A stretch of DNA of 7,286 nucleotides from an uncultured Collinsella sp. (GTDB lineage: Bacteria; Actinomycetota; Coriobacteriia; Coriobacteriales; Coriobacteriaceae): NCBI GenBank assembly GCA_900543845.1, contig UQTD01000080.1, positions 1 through 7,286 on the forward strand. Reading direction: 5' to 3'. A model generated the notes under the pieces. That model made no database searches, was not told where the DNA came from, and was given only the letters and a program-made list of their open reading frames with translations. How positions within the stretch are numbered: position 1 is the first letter of the stretch; the number at the start of each line of letters is the position of its first letter. A program made the translations under genes and the position numbers. Shown here in pieces: positions 4,720-7,286 of the stretch.

Positions 4720-6807
4720 ATGGCCGAACTTACTGACCGCTTCGGGACCATGGTGTTCTCTGAGGAAGTCATGAAGGACTACCTCCCCAAGGACATTTGG
4801 AAGCGCCTTGCCGCAACCCTCGAGGGCGGTGAGCCGCTCGACCTGGATGTGGCCAACGCCGTTGCCCATGCCATGAAGGTCTGGGCCATCTCCAAGGGCG
4901 CGACGCACTACGCGCACTGGTTCCAGCCTCTTTCGGGCATTACTTCCGAGAAGCACGACAGCTTCCTGGAGCCCAACCACGACGGCACCGCCATTACCAA
5001 GTTTACGGGCAAGAACCTCATCCAGGGCGAGCCCGATGCCTCCAGCTTCCCCAACGGCGGCCTGCGTGCCACCTTCGAGGCTCGTGGCTACACCGCTTGG
5101 GACCCCACCAGCCCCGCTTTTATCAAGGACGATGTCCTGTGCATCCCCACGGCTTTCTGTTCCTACACGGGCGAGGCCCTGGACAAGAAGACCCCGCTGC
5201 TGCGCTCCATGACCGCGCTCTCGCGTGAGTCCAAGCGCGTTTTGGCGCTGTTTGGCAAGACCCCCAAGAAGGTCGTTCCTTCCGTGGGCGATGAGCAGGA
5301 GTACTTCCTGATCAAGAAGGACGCCTACCGCAAGCGCAAGGACCTGGTCATCACCGGCCGTACCCTCTTTGGTGCTGCTCCCTGCAAGGGCCAGGAGCTC
5401 GAGGAGCACTACTTTGGCGCTATCCGCCCCACCGTCTCGGCCTATATGAAGGACCTGGACGATGAACTGTGGGCGCTTGGCATTCCCGCCAAGACCAAGC
5501 ACAACGAGGTTGCTCCCTGCCAGCATGAGCTCGCACCGGTCTATGGCGAGGTCAACGAGGCCATCGACCAGAATCTGGTCATGATGGAGAAGATGAAACT
5601 CATCGCCTCCCGCCACGACTTGGTCTGCCTGCTGCACGAGAAGCCCTTCGAGGGCATCAACGGTTCGGGCAAGCACAACAACTGGTCGCTTGGCACCGAG
5701 TCCGAGAATCTGCTCGATCCGGGCGACACCCCGCTCGACAACCTGCAGTTCATCGTCTTCCTCACCGCGGTGATCGAGGCCGTCGATAACTATCAGGAGC
5801 TCCTGCGTGCCTCCGTTGCCTCTGCCGGCAACGACCATCGTCTGGGCGCCAACGAGGCTCCTCCGGCGATTATGTCCATCTTCCTGGGCGACCAGCTTAC
5901 CGAGGTTGTCGAGAAGATCATCGATGGCAAGGCTTCCGTCCATGCCACGCGCGGCGTGCTCGACCTGGGCGCCGATACCCTGCCCAAGCTGATGCAGGAC
6001 AACACCGACCGCAACCGCACCTCCCCGTTTGCCTTCACGGGCAACAAGTTCGAGTTCCGTGCCTGCGGCTCCGAGCAGAACGTCTCCGACTCCAACCTGG
6101 TGCTCGATGCCGCCGTGGCCAAGTCGCTCAAGTCCTTCGCCGACGCGCTCGAGGGTACGCCCGAGGATGAGTTCCAGGACGCTGCGCTCGAGTACTGCAA
6201 GAAGGTCCTGACCGACCACCAGCGCATCCTGTTCTCCGGTGACGGCTACTCAGATGAGTGGCCCGTCGAGGCCGAGAAGCGCGGCCTTGCCAACAACAAG
6301 ACCACGGCCGACGCCCTGCCCGCCTTTGTTTCCGATAAGGCTATCGCGCTCTTTGAGGAGACGGGCGTCCTGACCAAGGCCGAGGCCCAGTGCCGCTACG
6401 ACTGCAAGCTCGAGAAGTACAACAAGCTCATGAACATCGAGGCTACCACGATGGTTCGTGAGGCGCGTCGTACCTATCGCCCGGTCATTACCGCCTACGC
6501 CACCAAGGTCGCTAAGGGCCTTGAGACAATTCGTGCCGCCGGTGCCGAGGCCGCCATGCAGTGCGAGCAGAACACGCTCAACAAGCTCTGCAACGGCATC
6601 ACCGCCATCAACGACTCCATCAAGGCGCTCGACGCCGTGCATCAGAAGGCCGAGGCCCTCGATGGCCAGGAGCAGGCCAATGTGTATGCACACGAGGTCG
6701 TTCCCGCTATGGATACGCTGCGCGCCGCCGTGGACGCCATGGAGGAGATCGTGGCCGCCGACTACTGGCCGGTCCCGACTTACGACGACATCCTGTTCTA
6801 TGTGTAG
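4720..6807 (+). CDS. glnN: Type III glutamine synthetase
   Basis: A 695-residue enzyme making glutamine from glutamate, ammonia and ATP in the cytoplasm. Its length and motifs are those of the large GSIII family, not the roughly 450-residue GSI. In order: GATHYAHWFQPLSG (60-73), KHDSFLEP (78-85), FPNGGLRATFEARGYTAWDP (110-129), VGDEQEYFLI (189-198, metal-binding Glu region), KHNEVAPCQHELAPVY (260-275), NGSGKHNNWSLG (314-325), LGANEAPPAIMSIFLG (375-390) and RTSPFAFTGNKFEFRACGS (433-451). The C-terminal 200 residues are the alpha-helical tail typical of GSIII. The frame opens at ATG 4657, but ATG 4720 has AAGGGAG 6 bases upstream and begins the conserved N-terminus, so I use it. Strongly biased C/G-ending codons suggest high expression. 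The gene is monocistronic, divergent from metF, and followed by an intrinsic terminator. Confidence 0.97.
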   Translation: MAELTDRFGTMVFSEEVMKDYLPKDIWKRLAATLEGGEPLDLDVANAVAHAMKVWAISKGATHYAHWFQPLSGITSEKHDSFLEPNHDGTAITKFTGKNLIQGEPDASSFPNGGLRATFEARGYTAWDPTSPAFIKDDVLCIPTAFCSYTGEALDKKTPLLRSMTALSRESKRVLALFGKTPKKVVPSVGDEQEYFLIKKDAYRKRKDLVITGRTLFGAAPCKGQELEEHYFGAIRPTVSAYMKDLDDELWALGIPAKTKHNEVAPCQHELAPVYGEVNEAIDQNLVMMEKMKLIASRHDLVCLLHEKPFEGINGSGKHNNWSLGTESENLLDPGDTPLDNLQFIVFLTAVIEAVDNYQELLRASVASAGNDHRLGANEAPPAIMSIFLGDQLTEVVEKIIDGKASVHATRGVLDLGADTLPKLMQDNTDRNRTSPFAFTGNKFEFRACGSEQNVSDSNLVLDAAVAKSLKSFADALEGTPEDEFQDAALEYCKKVLTDHQRILFSGDGYSDEWPVEAEKRGLANNKTTADALPAFVSDKAIALFEETGVLTKAEAQCRYDCKLEKYNKLMNIEATTMVREARRTYRPVITAYATKVAKGLETIRAAGAEAAMQCEQNTLNKLCNGITAINDSIKALDAVHQKAEALDGQEQANVYAHEVVPAMDTLRAAVDAMEEIVAADYWPVPTYDDILFYV

Positions 6808-6836
6808 AACGTAACTGACATATCGTCACGGTATTG

Positions 6837-6871
6837 AGCCGGGGTCCGCATCGCGCGGGCCCCGGCTTTTT
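6837..6871 (+). terminator. Rho-independent terminator of glnN
   Basis: AGCCGGGGTCCGC (6837-6849) pairs over 13 bp, with one G-T wobble, with GCGGGCCCCGGCT (6855-6867) around a 5-base loop. A run of five T follows (6867-6871). It begins 30 bases after the glnN stop codon. Confidence 0.95.
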
Positions 6872-6923
6872 GTTTGAGAAGGACGCTTTGAAGCCCGTTT
6901 TGCAACTGATTCACCCACGCAAT

Positions 6924-7158
6924 AAGGGGTCGTGGGCAAAAAACGTCAAATATGAGTACTGTCACAAGTGCTGTAGCATTATTTTTTTGTAAAATATGCT
7001 GTGTTACGCAACATATGTCCAAGTACTTAGCTGATAAAAGCCTGCAATTCTTCCGCCGTAGGATTCCTGGCGTCTAAATCGCCTTCTGGTGATATGCAAT
7101 CGCTGTTACTAAATTGGTAACAGTACTCATATTTGCTATTTTTTGCCCACGGGCCCTT
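6924..7158. repeat. Imperfect 39-bp inverted repeat pair bounding about 157 bp
   Basis: The left arm is 6924-6962 and the right arm is 7120-7158 read in reverse complement; 34 of 39 positions agree. The core from CGTGGGCAAAAAA through CAAATATGAGTACTGT is 32 bp with one block of three mismatches (CGT versus TAG). Ends of this length are compatible with a miniature inverted-repeat element or two opposed copies of a dispersed repeat. I see no target-site duplication next to the arms. No transposase is present. Confidence 0.7.
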
Positions 7159-7281
7159 GGATGGCAGTGTGATTTTATGCCCTCGGGGTTCGAATCCCGG
7201 CATATCGGTAGCAAAAAGCCCGCTACCGAATTTGAACTGCGCCCCAAATCTTGGACGCCCTAAATAGCGACTAGGCCGCAA
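7027..7281 (-). CDS. Hypothetical small ORF, doubtful
   Basis: An 84-codon frame from TTG at 7281, still open towards the right edge, so it could be the end of a longer gene. There is no recognisable domain, and no ribosome binding site can be judged. An internal ATG at 7203 also lacks one. The middle, DMPGFEPRGHK, is what the antisense of a tRNA T-arm typically encodes, which argues against coding. In contrast the last 45 residues, from KGPWAKNSKYEYC to DARNPTAEELQAFIS, look protein-like, and part of that peptide recurs on the opposite strand in the left repeat arm. I keep it only as a candidate. Confidence 0.22.
   Translation of the reverse strand: MRPSRYLGRPRFGAQFKFGSGLFATDMPGFEPRGHKITLPSKGPWAKNSKYEYCYQFSNSDCISPEGDLDARNPTAEELQAFIS
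7205..7229. repeat. Perfect 8-bp hairpin after a tRNA T-arm-like sequence
   Basis: TCGGTAGC (7205-7212) pairs with GCTACCGA (7222-7229) around a 9-base loop, AAAAAGCCC. It follows directly on GGTTCGAATCCCGG (7187-7200), which has the form of a tRNA T-loop with one T-stem mismatch. No T-run follows on either strand, so it is not a standard terminator. Confidence 0.4.
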
Positions 7282-7286
7282 GGGCC

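Larger units (their letters stand above)
6872..7286. other. Right-end region without a convincing gene
   Basis: Downstream of the glnN terminator the sequence turns AT-rich between about 6940 and 7140. It is dominated by an inverted repeat pair (6924-6962 with 7120-7158). A perfect 7-bp hairpin, CTGTTAC (7103-7109) with GTAACAG (7117-7123), touches the right arm. A tRNA T-arm-like stretch and an 8-bp hairpin lie further right. Only a low-confidence minus-strand ORF spans part of it. The mosaic look suits a dispersed intergenic repeat or the remnant of a mobile element. Confidence 0.5.

Noticed and set aside
4669..6219. 516-codon open frame antisense to glnN
   Set aside because: The strong codon bias of glnN keeps the opposite strand free of stops. 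The translation is low-complexity and matches no family I know, while the plus strand encodes a complete glutamine synthetase.
7090..7207. Complete tRNA gene ending at the T-arm-like sequence
   Set aside because: The acceptor halves can be matched, but there is no D arm or anticodon arm of normal size, the T-stem has a mismatch, and no CCA is encoded.

Overview
The window looks like chromosome from a high-GC Gram-positive gut bacterium, most likely a Collinsella-type member of the Coriobacteriia. This rests on three things: GC-rich codon use in the metabolic genes, a type III glutamine synthetase (GlnN), and a split methionine synthase with a free-standing reactivation domain. The species call is inference; no rRNA or other marker is present.

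Layout. Positions 1-394 (minus) hold the 5' end of a homocysteine S-methyltransferase/MetH gene that runs off the left edge. Positions 384-2520 (minus) hold a two-gene restriction-modification (RM) cassette: a C5 cytosine DNA methyltransferase followed by a DUF4928-like putative restriction endonuclease. Positions 2630-3421 (minus) are the methionine synthase activation-domain gene, and 3421-4293 (minus) is metF. A 426-bp divergent control region (4294-4719) rich in inverted repeats separates metF from glnN (4720-6807, plus), which ends at a strong intrinsic terminator (6837-6871). The right end (6872-7286) has no recognisable gene. It carries a 39-bp imperfect inverted repeat, two small perfect hairpins, a tRNA T-arm-like stretch and one weak ORF.

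How the parts work together. metF makes 5-methyl-tetrahydrofolate, MetH moves the methyl group through cobalamin to homocysteine, and the activation-domain protein should reductively remethylate inactive cobalamin using S-adenosylmethionine (SAM). All three are on one strand. The stop of metF and the start of the activation gene share one base, so they should form one operon.

The RM pair has clearly more AT-rich codon use than its neighbours and lies between the activation gene and metH. The simplest reading is that it inserted into a metF-activation-metH operon in the same orientation. The metH start is now embedded in the last codons of the endonuclease gene. The methyltransferase uses SAM, the end product of the pathway it interrupts.

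The most interesting points are this insertion with its precise edges, the unusual nuclease motif (HVT where ExK is expected), the paired inverted sequences at 6924-7158 whose two arms read the same peptide on opposite strands, and the operator-like repeats between metF and glnN.
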